Assembly: GCF_000647975.1 (NCBI RefSeq)
Contig: NZ_JFKE01000002.1
Location: forward strand, 434,001-498,000
Length of the DNA: 64,000 nt
Direction of reading: 5' to 3'
Source of the DNA: Actibacterium mucosum KCTC 23349
Lineage (GTDB): Bacteria; Pseudomonadota; Alphaproteobacteria; Rhodobacterales; Rhodobacteraceae
Shown one piece after another: positions 35,542 through 45,129 of the stretch (positions are counted from its first letter, which is position 1; every line of letters starts with the position of its first letter). A program made the position numbers and the translations under genes. The notes beneath the pieces were generated by a model, which worked only from the letters and a program-made list of their open reading frames with translations, was not told the DNA's origin and did not search any database.

Positions 35542-36018
35542 CTAGAGCGCGTCCAAGTGCCGCAAGAGCATCGCCAAGGCGTGCCGAACCGTCGCTTGGC
35601 GCACGTTCGAGCGGCCCCGCGCGCCAAATTCGACGGTCTCGGTATGCGGTGTTGCGCCATCTGCCGCAAGGCCGAAACACACCCGGCCCTCGGGCTTGTA
35701 CTCGGACCCGCCGGGCCCGGCGATGCCTGTGACCGAAACCGTCAAATTCGCCTCGGTGCGCGCCAGAGCGCCCTCGGCCATTTCGCGCGCGACTTCTTCG
35801 GATACTGCCCCGTGCGTTTGCAATGTCTCGGCCGAGACACCCAGCATCGACTGCTTGGCAACGTTGGAATAGGTGACGAACCCGCCCTCGACCACGTCCG
35901 AGCTGCCGGGCACCTCGGTCAATGCCCCTGCGATCAACCCGCCGGTACAGCTTTCGGCGGTGGCTATGCGCCGCCCCGCGGCGCGGGCGGCGTCCAGAAC
36001 CTTGGCGGCGTCAGGCAT
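35542..36018 (-). CDS. CinA C-terminal domain protein (NMN amidohydrolase-like)
   Basis: A 158-residue stand-alone CinA C-terminal domain: RRIATAESCTGGLIAGALTEVPGSS (active-site Ser/Cys region), FVTYSNVAKQSMLGV, and GIAGPGGSEYKPEGRVCFGLA. This domain deamidates nicotinamide mononucleotide in pyridine-nucleotide recycling; the N-terminal CinA half is absent, as is common. Its ATG lies within the end of pgpA (8-nt overlap), making it the third gene of ispDF-pgpA-cinA. Confidence 0.9.
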   Translation of the reverse strand: MPDAAKVLDAARAAGRRIATAESCTGGLIAGALTEVPGSSDVVEGGFVTYSNVAKQSMLGVSAETLQTHGAVSEEVAREMAEGALARTEANLTVSVTGIAGPGGSEYKPEGRVCFGLAADGATPHTETVEFGARGRSNVRQATVRHALAMLLRHLDAL

Positions 36019-36490
36019 GGGCAATCCCCGCCGCAGCGGCCACCACAATGGCGGCCATGATCCCGGCAATAACATCGTCCAGCATCACGCCCAGCGGGTC
36101 ATTGCGTCGATCGGCCCAGCCAACGGGGCCGGGTTTCCAGATATCAAACAGGCGAAAGGCAAAGAAGGCTACGACCCATCCGGGCCACAGGGCGGTCACG
36201 TCTGCGCCCGCCATCTGCGCACCCAGCGACACCGGCCACAACGAGATCCACATGCCCGCAACCTCGTCAATCACGATCTCGGACGGGTCATGGTCGTCGC
36301 GGCCTTCGGTTTCGCGGATTGTGGCCCACCAGCCCAGCAGGAACACCGTGAAGGTTGCAACCACCACCAGTTCGAACCCACCCGCAAGGTGCAGCAGCAA
36401 CAGGGCAGGACAGGCAGCCAATGACCCCCAGGTGCCCGATGCCGGGCGCAAGAGGCCGGTATAGAAGAACGTGGCGATCAGTTTGGTCAT
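36011..36490 (-). CDS. pgpA: Phosphatidylglycerophosphatase A
   Basis: A 159-residue membrane enzyme that dephosphorylates phosphatidylglycerol phosphate. [36 protein letters not shown] and [28 protein letters not shown] are the PgpA signatures and include the acidic catalytic residues. Four hydrophobic segments are visible. Its ATG overlaps the ispDF stop (ATGA). Confidence 0.94.
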   Translation of the reverse strand: MTKLIATFFYTGLLRPASGTWGSLAACPALLLLHLAGGFELVVVATFTVFLLGWWATIRETEGRDDHDPSEIVIDEVAGMWISLWPVSLGAQMAGADVTALWPGWVVAFFAFRLFDIWKPGPVGWADRRNDPLGVMLDDVIAGIMAAIVVAAAAGIAHA

Positions 36491-37635
36491 GACGCCACCA
36501 ATGTTGCGGTGGCCAATGCGGCAATGCCTTCCTTGCGCCCGGTAAAGCCCAGTTGCTCGGACGTGGTGGCCTTGACGCTGATACGGGACATGTCGACGCC
36601 CATGATCCGCGCCAGGGCCGCGCGCATGGCGTCTGAATGGGGGCCAATCTTGGGGGTTTCGCAGATCAGCGTGACATCGGCATGGGTGACGGTAAATCCG
36701 CGGTCGCGGGCCTGCGCCATCGCGTGTTCCAGAAAGATGTGGCTGGCGGCCCCTTTCCATTGAGGATCCGAGGGCGGGAAATGCTGACCAATATCGCCCA
36801 GCGCCAGGGCGCCATAAATGGCGTCAGTCAGGGCGTGCATGCCCACATCGGCATCGGAATGGCCAACCAGGCCGTGGCTGTGGTCAATCTCGACACCGCA
36901 GAGATGGACCGAGCTGCCTTCCCCAAAGCGGTGCACGTCAAAACCATTGCCGGTGCGAATATCCACGGATTGCCCTTTCAGAATGCGTCGCGCCCGGGCG
37001 AAATCGCCGGGGTGGGTCAGTTTGATATTGTCCTCATCGCCCTCGGTGATCGTCACGTCAAGCCCGGCCGCCAGAGCGGCGGCAACGTCGTCGGCTGTGC
37101 CGCCGCCATGGGTGTCATGGGCGGCGCGAATGGCAGACAGGTGAAACCCTTGCGGTGTCTGTGCGCGAAACAGACCGTTGCGATCGGTCAACCCGGTAAC
37201 GCGCCCCTGTTCGCCTTGCCACAGGGCGTCGGTAACGGGCAGGGCGGGCGCGGCGGCGGGACCATTTTCGAGGGCGGCAATCACGCCATCGATCACCTTG
37301 GCAGTCACCAGCGGGCGCGCCGCGTCGTGGATCAGAACCCGGGCCTCCTGCGTGTCGGGCAGGGCGGCCAGCCCGGCGCGGACCGACGCGTCGCGGGTTG
37401 CCCCGCCTTCAACAAGCGTGACCTGCGCAATATCCGGGCCGAGTGCCTGTTCGATCAGCGCCATGTCATTGACGTTATGCACCACGATGATCCGCGCAAT
37501 GCCCGGATGACTGGCAAACCGCGCGACGGTCTGCGCCAAAACCGGGCGGTCGCCAAGCCTCTGAAACTGCTTGGGGACATCGCCGCCAGCCCGCGCTCCG
37601 CGCCCGGCTGCCACGATGATGGCGCTGATGGTCAT
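36487..37635 (-). CDS. ispDF: Bifunctional IspD/IspF (MEP pathway)
   Basis: A 382-residue fusion. Residues 1-~220 form IspD ([22 protein letters not shown] nucleotide-binding loop; [11 protein letters not shown]), adding CMP to methylerythritol phosphate. Residues ~225-382 form IspF ([22 protein letters not shown] metal site; [32 protein letters not shown]), making the cyclic diphosphate. The fusion is standard in alphaproteobacteria. The ATG at 37633-37635 follows GGAGAG. It is divergent from dusB. Confidence 0.96.
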   Translation of the reverse strand: MTISAIIVAAGRGARAGGDVPKQFQRLGDRPVLAQTVARFASHPGIARIIVVHNVNDMALIEQALGPDIAQVTLVEGGATRDASVRAGLAALPDTQEARVLIHDAARPLVTAKVIDGVIAALENGPAAAPALPVTDALWQGEQGRVTGLTDRNGLFRAQTPQGFHLSAIRAAHDTHGGGTADDVAAALAAGLDVTITEGDEDNIKLTHPGDFARARRILKGQSVDIRTGNGFDVHRFGEGSSVHLCGVEIDHSHGLVGHSDADVGMHALTDAIYGALALGDIGQHFPPSDPQWKGAASHIFLEHAMAQARDRGFTVTHADVTLICETPKIGPHSDAMRAALARIMGVDMSRISVKATTSEQLGFTGRKEGIAALATATLVAS

Positions 37636-37791
37636 GGTGCTCTCCAAATTGTGTTGCCTTGGTGTATGCTTTGCCGATCACAGGGGCAACATTCGCAATT
37701 TGCGGTGGCGAATTGCCTAAAAACTGTGCAAACCGTGTTTGCGTTGTGACGCATTGCGACATGGAATTGCATTCTGTTCAATGGCTCATTA

Positions 37792-38808
37792 ATGCCTGAG
37801 ACTAACTGCACAAGGAATAATCACTTGGCCATTATAGTGGCAAACATCGAACTGGCATCACCCGTGCTGCTGGCTCCGCTGGCGGGAATCACGGATTTGC
37901 CGTTCCGCAATCTTGTGGCGGGGTTCGGCGCGGGGTTGGTGGTATCGGAAATGGTCGCCAGCCAGGAGATGGTGCAGGCAAAGCCCGGTGTGCGCGAGCG
38001 GGCCGAGCTGGGATTCGGTGTGGCTGACACGTCGGTCCAGTTGGCCGGGCGCGAGGCGCATTGGATGGCCGAGGCCGCCCGCATGGTCGAAGCCAACGGC
38101 GCGCGGATCATCGATATCAATATGGGCTGCCCCGCCAAGAAGGTGGTGAACGGCTATTCCGGTTCCGCCCTGTTGAAAGACCTCGACCACGCGCTGACGC
38201 TTATCGAGGCGGTGGTGGGTGCGGTAAAGATCCCGGTCACGCTGAAGACGCGTTTGGGGTGGGATGACGATCTGCTGAACGCGCCCGAACTGGCCCGACG
38301 GGCCGAGGCAGCCGGGATCGCGATGATCACCATTCACGGCCGCACGCGGTGTCAGTTTTACAAAGGGTCCGCGGATTGGGCAGCGATCCGAGCGGTGCGC
38401 GAGACCGTGACGATCCCGGTGATTGCCAACGGGGATATCGTAGACGCAAACACGGCTCGCCGGGCGCTGAACGCGTCGGGCGCGGATGGCGTGATGATCG
38501 GGCGCGGTGCGCAAGGGCGGCCCTGGCTACTGTCGCAGGTCGACGCGGCGCTGAGTGGCGCGCAAGCGCCCGAAAAGCCGTTGGGGCACGATCTGATCGA
38601 CATGGTTTGCAGTCACTACGACGCGATGCTGTCCTTTTATGGGGCCGACCTGGGAGGGCGCGTCGCGCGCAAGCATTTGGGATGGTACATGGATGACGCG
38701 GGTACACCGACCGGCCTGCGCAAACGGGTGCTGACCGCGAAGCCCGAACAGACGATGCGCTTGCTGCCTGATGCGCTGTCTTTTAGCGCGGAACAGGTGG
38801 CCGCATGA
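37792..38808 (+). CDS. dusB: tRNA-dihydrouridine synthase (NifR3/DusB)
   Basis: A 338-residue flavoenzyme reducing uridine in the tRNA D-loop. LLAPLAGITDLPFRNL (FMN site), INMGCPAKKVVNGYSGSALL (catalytic Cys), HGRTRCQFYKGSADW and IANGDIVDA are DusB motifs. It heads the nifR3-ntrB-ntrC unit described in Rhodobacter. The ATG at 37792 lacks a good ribosome site; a TTG at 37825 has AAGGA 8 nt upstream and may be the real start, which would shorten the protein by 11 residues. Its TGA overlaps the ntrB ATG. Confidence 0.93.
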   Translation: MPETNCTRNNHLAIIVANIELASPVLLAPLAGITDLPFRNLVAGFGAGLVVSEMVASQEMVQAKPGVRERAELGFGVADTSVQLAGREAHWMAEAARMVEANGARIIDINMGCPAKKVVNGYSGSALLKDLDHALTLIEAVVGAVKIPVTLKTRLGWDDDLLNAPELARRAEAAGIAMITIHGRTRCQFYKGSADWAAIRAVRETVTIPVIANGDIVDANTARRALNASGADGVMIGRGAQGRPWLLSQVDAALSGAQAPEKPLGHDLIDMVCSHYDAMLSFYGADLGGRVARKHLGWYMDDAGTPTGLRKRVLTAKPEQTMRLLPDALSFSAEQVAA

Positions 38809-39884
38809 GTCGCGACACCGACACGATCTGGTCTGCGCTGCCGTTGCCGGCCTTTATCCTTGGGGCGGATAACCGCATTTCAGAGATCAACCCGGCGGCC
38901 GAGCTGTTCATGAACAAGTCCCTGCGCAGTCTTGCCGGTGCGAAACTGTGGGACAAGCTGACGATCAATGCCAACCTGCCCGACGCGGTGGGGCGCGTGC
39001 GCGCAGACGGGCTGGAGATTGTGATCAACGATGTCGACGTGCTGGCGGCGGGGCGCGCGGCGGTACAGTGCAACATTCAGGTTGCGCCACTGATCGAGGA
39101 CGAGCACTCGATCCTTCTGCTGATTTCCCCACGCGAGATTGCGGACAGGCTGGGCCGGGCGCAATCGTCGAAATCCTCGGCAAAATCCGCAATTGGCATG
39201 GCCGAGATGCTGGCGCATGAAATCAAGAACCCTCTGGCGGGGATCACCGGGGCGGCGCAGCTGTTATCGATGAACCTCAGCGATGACGACCTTGAGCTGA
39301 CCGATCTGATCGTGGCCGAAAGCCGCCGCATCGTGAAGCTGCTGGAACAGGTTGAGCAGTTTGGCAACCTGCGTCCGCCGGAACGCCGCGCGCTGAACAT
39401 CCACGATCTGTTGGATCGCGCCCGTCGTTCGGCCACGGTGGGGTTCGCGTCGAACCTGCGGATTGAAGAGGCTTATGACCCGTCGCTGCCCCCAACGCTG
39501 GCCGATGGTGACCAGTTGTTGCAGGTGTTCCTGAACCTGCTGAAGAACGCCGCGCAGGCGATGGAAAGCTCTGGCGTGGGCGACACGATCCGGCTGCGCA
39601 CCTTCTATGACCGCACGCTGCGCCGGGTGGGTGACAACGGGACCGGCGAACCGGTGCCCCTGCAGGTCGAGATCATCGACAATGGCCCCGGCATTCCCGC
39701 AGATATCGCCAGCGAAGTGTTCAACCCCTTTGTTTCGGGCCGCGAGAACGGCACCGGGCTGGGTTTGGCGTTGGTGTCCAAGATTATTTCCGACCATGGC
39801 GGGTTGATCGCCGTGGACAGTTCGCCCGGCAACACGGTGTTTCGCCTGTCGCTGCCGGTAGCTCCCAACGACAAGGGGGACTGA
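38805..39884 (+). CDS. ntrB: Nitrogen regulation sensor kinase NtrB
   Basis: A 359-residue soluble histidine kinase/phosphatase that controls NtrC according to PII signals. A PAS domain occupies residues ~5-120 (LPLPAFILGADNRISEINPAAE), the phospho-acceptor is in AEMLAHEIKNPLAGI, and the ATPase boxes are LNLLKNAAQAME (N), EIIDNGPGIP (G1) and ENGTGLGLALV (G2). It starts by ATGA overlap with dusB and is followed by ntrC after 39 nt. Confidence 0.95.
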   Translation: MSRDTDTIWSALPLPAFILGADNRISEINPAAELFMNKSLRSLAGAKLWDKLTINANLPDAVGRVRADGLEIVINDVDVLAAGRAAVQCNIQVAPLIEDEHSILLLISPREIADRLGRAQSSKSSAKSAIGMAEMLAHEIKNPLAGITGAAQLLSMNLSDDDLELTDLIVAESRRIVKLLEQVEQFGNLRPPERRALNIHDLLDRARRSATVGFASNLRIEEAYDPSLPPTLADGDQLLQVFLNLLKNAAQAMESSGVGDTIRLRTFYDRTLRRVGDNGTGEPVPLQVEIIDNGPGIPADIASEVFNPFVSGRENGTGLGLALVSKIISDHGGLIAVDSSPGNTVFRLSLPVAPNDKGD

Positions 39885-39923
39885 CATGAATTTTGACCCA
39901 CCACATCTGAAAGGAACCTGCTG

Positions 39924-41291
39924 ATGGATGGCACGATCCTTGTGGCCGATGACGACCGCACGATCCGAACCGTATTGACCCAGGCGCTGACGCGCGCGGG
40001 TTGCAAGGTGCATGCGACCAGCTCGCTGATGACGCTGATGCGCTGGGTCGAAGAGGGCAAGGGCGACCTTGTGATCTCGGACGTGGTTATGCCCGACGGC
40101 AACGGGCTGGAGGCGCTGCCGCGCATCACCGAAGAACGCCCCGGCCTGCCGGTGATCGTGATCTCGGCGCAGAACACGATCATGACGGCCATTCAGGCCG
40201 CCGAGGCCGAAGCCTATGATTACCTGCCCAAACCGTTTGACCTGCCGGACCTGATGAAACGCGCCGCGCGGGCGCTGGAAACCAAACGCCGGGCGCCGGC
40301 GGCTCGGCCCGCCGAAGAAGTGCCGGGCAGTTCGGACGACCTGCCACTGGTGGGGCGCACCCCGCAGATGCAGGCGCTGTATCGCCTTGTGGCCCGGGTG
40401 ATGAACACCGATCTGTCGGTGCTGATCACCGGCGAAAGCGGCACCGGCAAATCACTGATCGCCCGCGCCGTGCATGATTTCAGCGACCGCCGGACGCTGC
40501 CATTTGTGACGGCCTCGGCCTCGGACCTGGACGGGGTCGATGGCCCCGCGGCGCTGGCCGCCAAGGCGCGCGGCGGGTCGATCCTGTTTGACGAGGTTGC
40601 CGATCTGGATGACGAGGCGCAGGGCCGCGTGGTGCGGATGCTGGATGGGTTCACCGACACCTCGCCCCGGATCATGGCCACCTCGCAGGGCAACCTGATG
40701 GCCAAGATGGAGGCCGGCGAGTTCCGGCAGGACCTGTTTTACCGGCTTGGCGGGGTTACGGTGAACGTGCCCAGCCTGCGCGAGCGGGTCGATGACATCC
40801 CGCTGCTGACCGAGCATTTCCTTGCCCGGGCCGAGCGTGACGGCCTGCCGCCGCGCCGCCTGTCGGACGAGGCAATTGACCTGATCCGCGCCTATAGCTG
40901 GCCGGGCAACGTGCGGCAGCTGGAAAACACCGTGCGCCGGCTGATCGCGACGTCGAGCGAAGAGGTGATCGGGCGGGCCGATGTGGAAATGGTCCTGGGC
41001 TCGCAGCCCGAGATCGAACCGCTGGTGGGGGGGGGCAATGAAAAGCTGTCCGCATCGGTGGGCAAACATCTGCGCCGCTATTTCGACCTGCATGGCGGGG
41101 TTCTGCCACCGCCGGGTCTTTATTCGCGTATTCTGCGTGAAGTAGAGCTGCCGCTGATTGAAATTGCGCTGGATGCGACGGGCGGAAACCAGGCGAAATG
41201 CGCCGATCTGCTGGGCATCAACCGCAATACGCTGCGCAAGAAAATCACAGATCTGGATATCCGCGTGACACGCCGCCGCAAGTTGATGTAA
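39924..41291 (+). CDS. ntrC: Nitrogen response regulator NtrC (lacks GAFTGA)
   Basis: A 455-residue response regulator: receiver (phospho-Asp in [13 protein letters not shown]), AAA+ domain with Walker A GESGTGKS (~residue 170) and Walker [10 protein letters not shown] (~218), and a Fis-type helix-turn-helix ([20 protein letters not shown]). The segment between Walker A and B is about 20 residues shorter than in enteric NtrC, and the GAFTGA loop that contacts sigma-54 is missing. Rhodobacter capsulatus NtrC has the same deletion and activates sigma-70 promoters, so that mode is inferred. AAGGAA precedes the ATG. Confidence 0.96.
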   Translation: MDGTILVADDDRTIRTVLTQALTRAGCKVHATSSLMTLMRWVEEGKGDLVISDVVMPDGNGLEALPRITEERPGLPVIVISAQNTIMTAIQAAEAEAYDYLPKPFDLPDLMKRAARALETKRRAPAARPAEEVPGSSDDLPLVGRTPQMQALYRLVARVMNTDLSVLITGESGTGKSLIARAVHDFSDRRTLPFVTASASDLDGVDGPAALAAKARGGSILFDEVADLDDEAQGRVVRMLDGFTDTSPRIMATSQGNLMAKMEAGEFRQDLFYRLGGVTVNVPSLRERVDDIPLLTEHFLARAERDGLPPRRLSDEAIDLIRAYSWPGNVRQLENTVRRLIATSSEEVIGRADVEMVLGSQPEIEPLVGGGNEKLSASVGKHLRRYFDLHGGVLPPPGLYSRILREVELPLIEIALDATGGNQAKCADLLGINRNTLRKKITDLDIRVTRRRKLM

Positions 41292-41321
41292 AATCGCAAC
41301 ACGCAGTTGCCATTTTGTGCC

Positions 41322-41351
41322 GTGTCCCGCGGGACACACCGCATGATGCGG
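41322..41351. promoter_or_regulatory. Two adjacent perfect palindromes in the ntrC-ntrY spacer
   Basis: GTGTCCCGCGGGACAC (16 bp, 41322-41337) is followed one base later by CCGCAT-G-ATGCGG (41339-41351). Both lie in the 97-nt gap before ntrY. They may be operators for an ntrY promoter or hairpins that modulate read-through from ntrC. Confidence 0.55.
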
Positions 41352-41388
41352 CAGCTGTGAGCAGAGATACAACATCACGAGGCTTGGC

Positions 41389-43653
41389 GTGAAAGGCCGG
41401 GGCGGTATTGCAACGATAGAACGAGCGGCGCGCCTTTGGCGGGTACGCCGGGTTCAGAACGCCGCGACATTGGGTCTGGTGTTGCTGGGACCGGCTTTGG
41501 CCATCGGCACGTTGCTGATGCTGGGCCCTTTGGACCAGGGGGCGGATTCCTCGTCGCTGCGGTTCATCCTGTTGGCCGATATGGTCTATATCCTTGTGGT
41601 TGCAGCCCTTGTAGCACAGCGCGTGGCCAACATGGTGACGGCACGCCGCCGCCGGTCTGCGGGTTCCAGGCTGCACCTGCGGCTGACGGGGGTCTTTGCC
41701 TTTGTGGCGTTGCTGCCAGCCGTTCTTGTGGCGGTCTTTGCCGGGCTGACGGTGAACACCGCGTTGGAGGGGTGGTTCTCGGAACGGGTGCGATCGGTTG
41801 TCGGGGCGTCGCTGTCGGCGGCACAAACCTATGAGGCACAGGTTACAGCCGACCTGCGTGACGACTCGATGGCGCTGGCTCGGGCGCTGAACCGGGTGGG
41901 TTCGACATCGCCCTTTTTCAACGATGGCGAGATTCGGCAGGCTCTGGGAAGCTTGCAGCAGCAGGTGCAGCGCGGGTTGAAAGAGGCCTATGTGATTGAT
42001 GGTGTGGCGGAAATCCGCGCACGCGGCGATCGTTCCTACCTGTTCGACTATGAAGCGCCTCTAGAGGCAGAGATCGAGGCAAGCCGCAGCCAAAGCCCGG
42101 TTCTGATCCCCGACTGGACCAACAATGAATACCGTGCACTGGTGCAATTGACCGGGTTCAACGACCGTTACCTTCTGGTCTCTCGCGAGGTGGAGGGCAA
42201 CCTGTTGCTGTTGCTGGATGAAACCAAGCAAACAGCGGCGCTGTACAATCAGCTGGAAAGCGAACGCGGGCAATTGCTGTTCCAGTACGGCATTCTTTAC
42301 ATCGGTTTTGCGCTGATCCTGATCCTTGCTGCGGTCTGGCTGGGCCTGTGGTTCGCGGAACGTCTGTCGCGGCCCGTGGGGCGGCTGGCGGGCGCGGCAC
42401 AGCGCGTGGGTGCGGGCGATCTGGATGTGCGGGTGGTCGAAGAACGCGGCGACGACGAAATCGCGATGCTGGGCCGGATTTTCAACCAGATGACGCGGCA
42501 GTTGAAGGGCCAGCGAGAAGAGCTGTTGGAGACCAACCGCCGGACCGAGGAACGGCGGCGGCTGTTCGATTCGGTGCTGGGATCGGTGACGGCCGGGGTG
42601 ATCGGGCTGGATGCGGATGGGCGGCTGGAATTTGCCAACCGGTCCGCGCAGCGGCTGCTGGATCTGGACGAAGACGCCAGCCACAAATTGCCGCTTCGTG
42701 CAGCCGTGCCCGAGTTCGAAGCGCTGTTCGACAAGCTGTTCGAAACCGACCGCGAGATGACGCAGGACGAGGTAAAGCTGACCCGCAGGGGCAAACAGGA
42801 AAGCCTGCTGGTGCGGATGGCGACCCGGCGGCGCAACTCGGGCGGGTTGGAAGGCTATGTGGTGGCGTTCGATGACGTGACCGACCTGGTTTCGGCCCAA
42901 CGGATGGCGGCATGGGGCGACGTGGCGCGGCGCATCGCGCATGAGATCAAGAACCCGCTGACACCTATCCAGTTGTCGGCCGAGCGGGTAAAACGCAAGT
43001 TCCGCCCCCTGGTGGGGGACGAGGCCGAGGCGCTGGAACAGTATACCGACGTTATTATCAGGCAAACCAATGACTTGCGGCGCATTGTTGATGAGTTCTC
43101 AAAATTCGCCCGCATGCCCGAGCCCGAGCGCAAGGAGTGCGATCTGGCGGCGCTAGTGCGCGATGCGGTGACGTTGCAGAAGGCGGGGCAACCGGATGTG
43201 GACATTCGGGCAGATATTCCCGACGGCGCCGTGACCTGCGACGTGGATGCAACCATGATCAGCCAGGCCTTGACGAACCTTATCAAGAACGCCGGCGAAG
43301 CCACGGAAACGCGGACGGAAAAGAGCGTCGGCCTGCCATTTTCACCGGAAATTCGCGTGACATTGAATTGCAGTGGCGATACCGCCTTGATCACCATTGC
43401 AGACAACGGAATCGGCCTGCCAGAAGACCGCGCACGACTGTTCGAACCTTATGTCACCACACGGGACAAGGGCACCGGACTGGGCCTGCCGATTGTAAAG
43501 AAAATTGTGGAAGAACATGGCGGTACACTGGTTCTTTCAGACGCGCCTTCGTTTGACGAAGACGCACATCTTGGGGCGATGGCAGAGATCACGCTGCCAT
43601 TGGTCCAATCCCAGACGCGCAGACGATTTGTGACCGAAGCTGCCGCAGAATAA
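41389..43653 (+). CDS. ntrY: Membrane sensor histidine kinase NtrY
   Basis: A 754-residue kinase. Three N-terminal membrane helices (for example LGLVLLGPALAIGTLLML, FAFVALLPAVLVAVFAGL) and one near residue 300 (GILYIGFALILILAAVWLGL) frame a periplasmic region. HAMP (LSRPVGRLAGAAQRVGAGDL), PAS, HisKA (RRIAHEIKNPLTPIQLSAER) and HATPase (NLIKNAGEATET, DNGIGLPED, GTGLGLPIV) domains follow. It phosphorylates NtrX and responds to nitrogen and redox state in Brucella and Rhodobacter. The start is a GTG. NtrX follows by 11 nt. Confidence 0.95.
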   Translation: MKGRGGIATIERAARLWRVRRVQNAATLGLVLLGPALAIGTLLMLGPLDQGADSSSLRFILLADMVYILVVAALVAQRVANMVTARRRRSAGSRLHLRLTGVFAFVALLPAVLVAVFAGLTVNTALEGWFSERVRSVVGASLSAAQTYEAQVTADLRDDSMALARALNRVGSTSPFFNDGEIRQALGSLQQQVQRGLKEAYVIDGVAEIRARGDRSYLFDYEAPLEAEIEASRSQSPVLIPDWTNNEYRALVQLTGFNDRYLLVSREVEGNLLLLLDETKQTAALYNQLESERGQLLFQYGILYIGFALILILAAVWLGLWFAERLSRPVGRLAGAAQRVGAGDLDVRVVEERGDDEIAMLGRIFNQMTRQLKGQREELLETNRRTEERRRLFDSVLGSVTAGVIGLDADGRLEFANRSAQRLLDLDEDASHKLPLRAAVPEFEALFDKLFETDREMTQDEVKLTRRGKQESLLVRMATRRRNSGGLEGYVVAFDDVTDLVSAQRMAAWGDVARRIAHEIKNPLTPIQLSAERVKRKFRPLVGDEAEALEQYTDVIIRQTNDLRRIVDEFSKFARMPEPERKECDLAALVRDAVTLQKAGQPDVDIRADIPDGAVTCDVDATMISQALTNLIKNAGEATETRTEKSVGLPFSPEIRVTLNCSGDTALITIADNGIGLPEDRARLFEPYVTTRDKGTGLGLPIVKKIVEEHGGTLVLSDAPSFDEDAHLGAMAEITLPLVQSQTRRRFVTEAAAE

Positions 43654-43664
43654 GGATAACAGGC

Positions 43665-45074
43665 ATGGACGACATTTTAATTATTGATGACGAACGCGAC
43701 ATTCGGGAACTGATCGGCGATATTCTTCGCGATGAGGGGTACAATACGCGGCTGGCCGGGGACTCGGACAGTTGCATGGCCGAGATCAACAAAGAGCCGC
43801 CCTCGTTGATGATCCTGGATATCTGGCTGAAGGACAGCCGGATGGATGGCATCGATATCCTGTCAGCGGTCAAGCGCGACAACCCCGACATTCCGGTGGT
43901 CATTATTTCAGGGCACGGGAACATTGAAATCGCCGTCGCGGCCATCAAGCAGGGCGCGTATGACTTCATCGAGAAGCCGTTCAATATCGACCAGCTGATG
44001 GTGGTGGTGCGCCGCGCGATGGAGGCCTCGCGCCTGCGCCGCGAAAACAGTGAGCTGAAACGCAGGGATGTAACCTCGTCCGAGATGATCGGCAACTCAA
44101 CCGCGTTCAAAGCGCTGAAATCGCAGCTGGACAAGGTGACCAAATCGAACGGCCGCGTGATGCTGACCGGCCCGGCGGGATCGGGAAAAGAGGTCGCGGC
44201 GCGCTATATCCACGCGCAGTCAGGCCGGGCGAACGCGCCGTTTGTGACAGTGAACTCGGCCTCGATTGAACCCGAACGCATGGAAGAGGTGCTGTTTGGC
44301 CGCGAAAGCACCGACCGCGGGGTGGAATCGGGGCTGTTGGAACAGGCGCATGGCGGGGTTTTGTTCTTTGACGAGGTGGCCGACATGCCGCTGGGCACGC
44401 AGTCCAAGATCCTGCGGGTGCTGGTTGATCAGCAGTTTTCGCGGGTGGGTGGTACCGGCAAGGTGCGGGTGGATATCCGCGTGATCTCGTCGACCAACCG
44501 CGATCTTGAGGCCGAGATTGCCGGGGGCCGGTTCCGCGAAGAGCTGTATCACCGGCTGAACGTGGTGCCCGTCAGCGTGCCGTCGCTGGACGAGCGGCGC
44601 GAGGATATTCCGGCGCTGTGCGCGCATTTCATCGCCGAGTTCAACAAGGGGCAGGGGCTGCCCCTGCGCACGGTGGGCGACGACGCGGCGGCGCATCTGC
44701 AGACGATGGAATGGCCCGGCAATGTGCGACAACTGAAGAACGTGATCGAGCGGGTGCTTATCCTGGGTGACGGCAATGGCCCGATCGAGGCGGCCGAATT
44801 GCCGAACCCGGCCGATCAGAAATCGACCGAGGGGCGCATGCAAATGGGGGGCAATCTTGCGACGTTGCCCCTGCGCGAGGCGCGCGAACTGTTCGAACGG
44901 GAATACCTTCTGACGCAGATCAACCGGTTTGGCGGCAATATCAGCCGCACGGCAACCTTTGTCGGGATGGAACGGTCGGCCCTGCACCGCAAGCTGAAAT
45001 CACTGGGGGTTGTGACCTCGAACAAAACCGGCGCGCGCGTGGCCCATGTGGACGACGAGGCGTTGACCGATTGA
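43665..45074 (+). CDS. ntrX: Response regulator NtrX (lacks GAFTGA)
   Basis: A 469-residue partner of NtrY. Receiver (ILDIWLKDSRMDGIDIL; ISGHGNIEIAVAAIKQGAYDFIEKPF), AAA+ domain (Walker A GPAGSGKE ~residue 168, Walker B VLFFDEVADM ~232) and C-terminal helix-turn-helix (GGNISRTATFVGMERSALHRKLKSLG). The GAFTGA loop is replaced by LFGRESTDRGVESGLL, so sigma-54 activation is unlikely; other alphaproteobacterial NtrX proteins also lack it. GGATAACAGG precedes the ATG. Confidence 0.95.
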   Translation: MDDILIIDDERDIRELIGDILRDEGYNTRLAGDSDSCMAEINKEPPSLMILDIWLKDSRMDGIDILSAVKRDNPDIPVVIISGHGNIEIAVAAIKQGAYDFIEKPFNIDQLMVVVRRAMEASRLRRENSELKRRDVTSSEMIGNSTAFKALKSQLDKVTKSNGRVMLTGPAGSGKEVAARYIHAQSGRANAPFVTVNSASIEPERMEEVLFGRESTDRGVESGLLEQAHGGVLFFDEVADMPLGTQSKILRVLVDQQFSRVGGTGKVRVDIRVISSTNRDLEAEIAGGRFREELYHRLNVVPVSVPSLDERREDIPALCAHFIAEFNKGQGLPLRTVGDDAAAHLQTMEWPGNVRQLKNVIERVLILGDGNGPIEAAELPNPADQKSTEGRMQMGGNLATLPLREARELFEREYLLTQINRFGGNISRTATFVGMERSALHRKLKSLGVVTSNKTGARVAHVDDEALTD

Positions 45075-45129
45075 CCGGCGCGGAAGCTTCTGCAAAACAT
45101 GGCCCGGCAGCAGGGAACGGAATGCTTGA

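Noticed and set aside
41322-41337. Possible parS site
   Set aside because: The palindrome does not match the conserved GTTTCAC half-site, and no parAB or origin genes are nearby.
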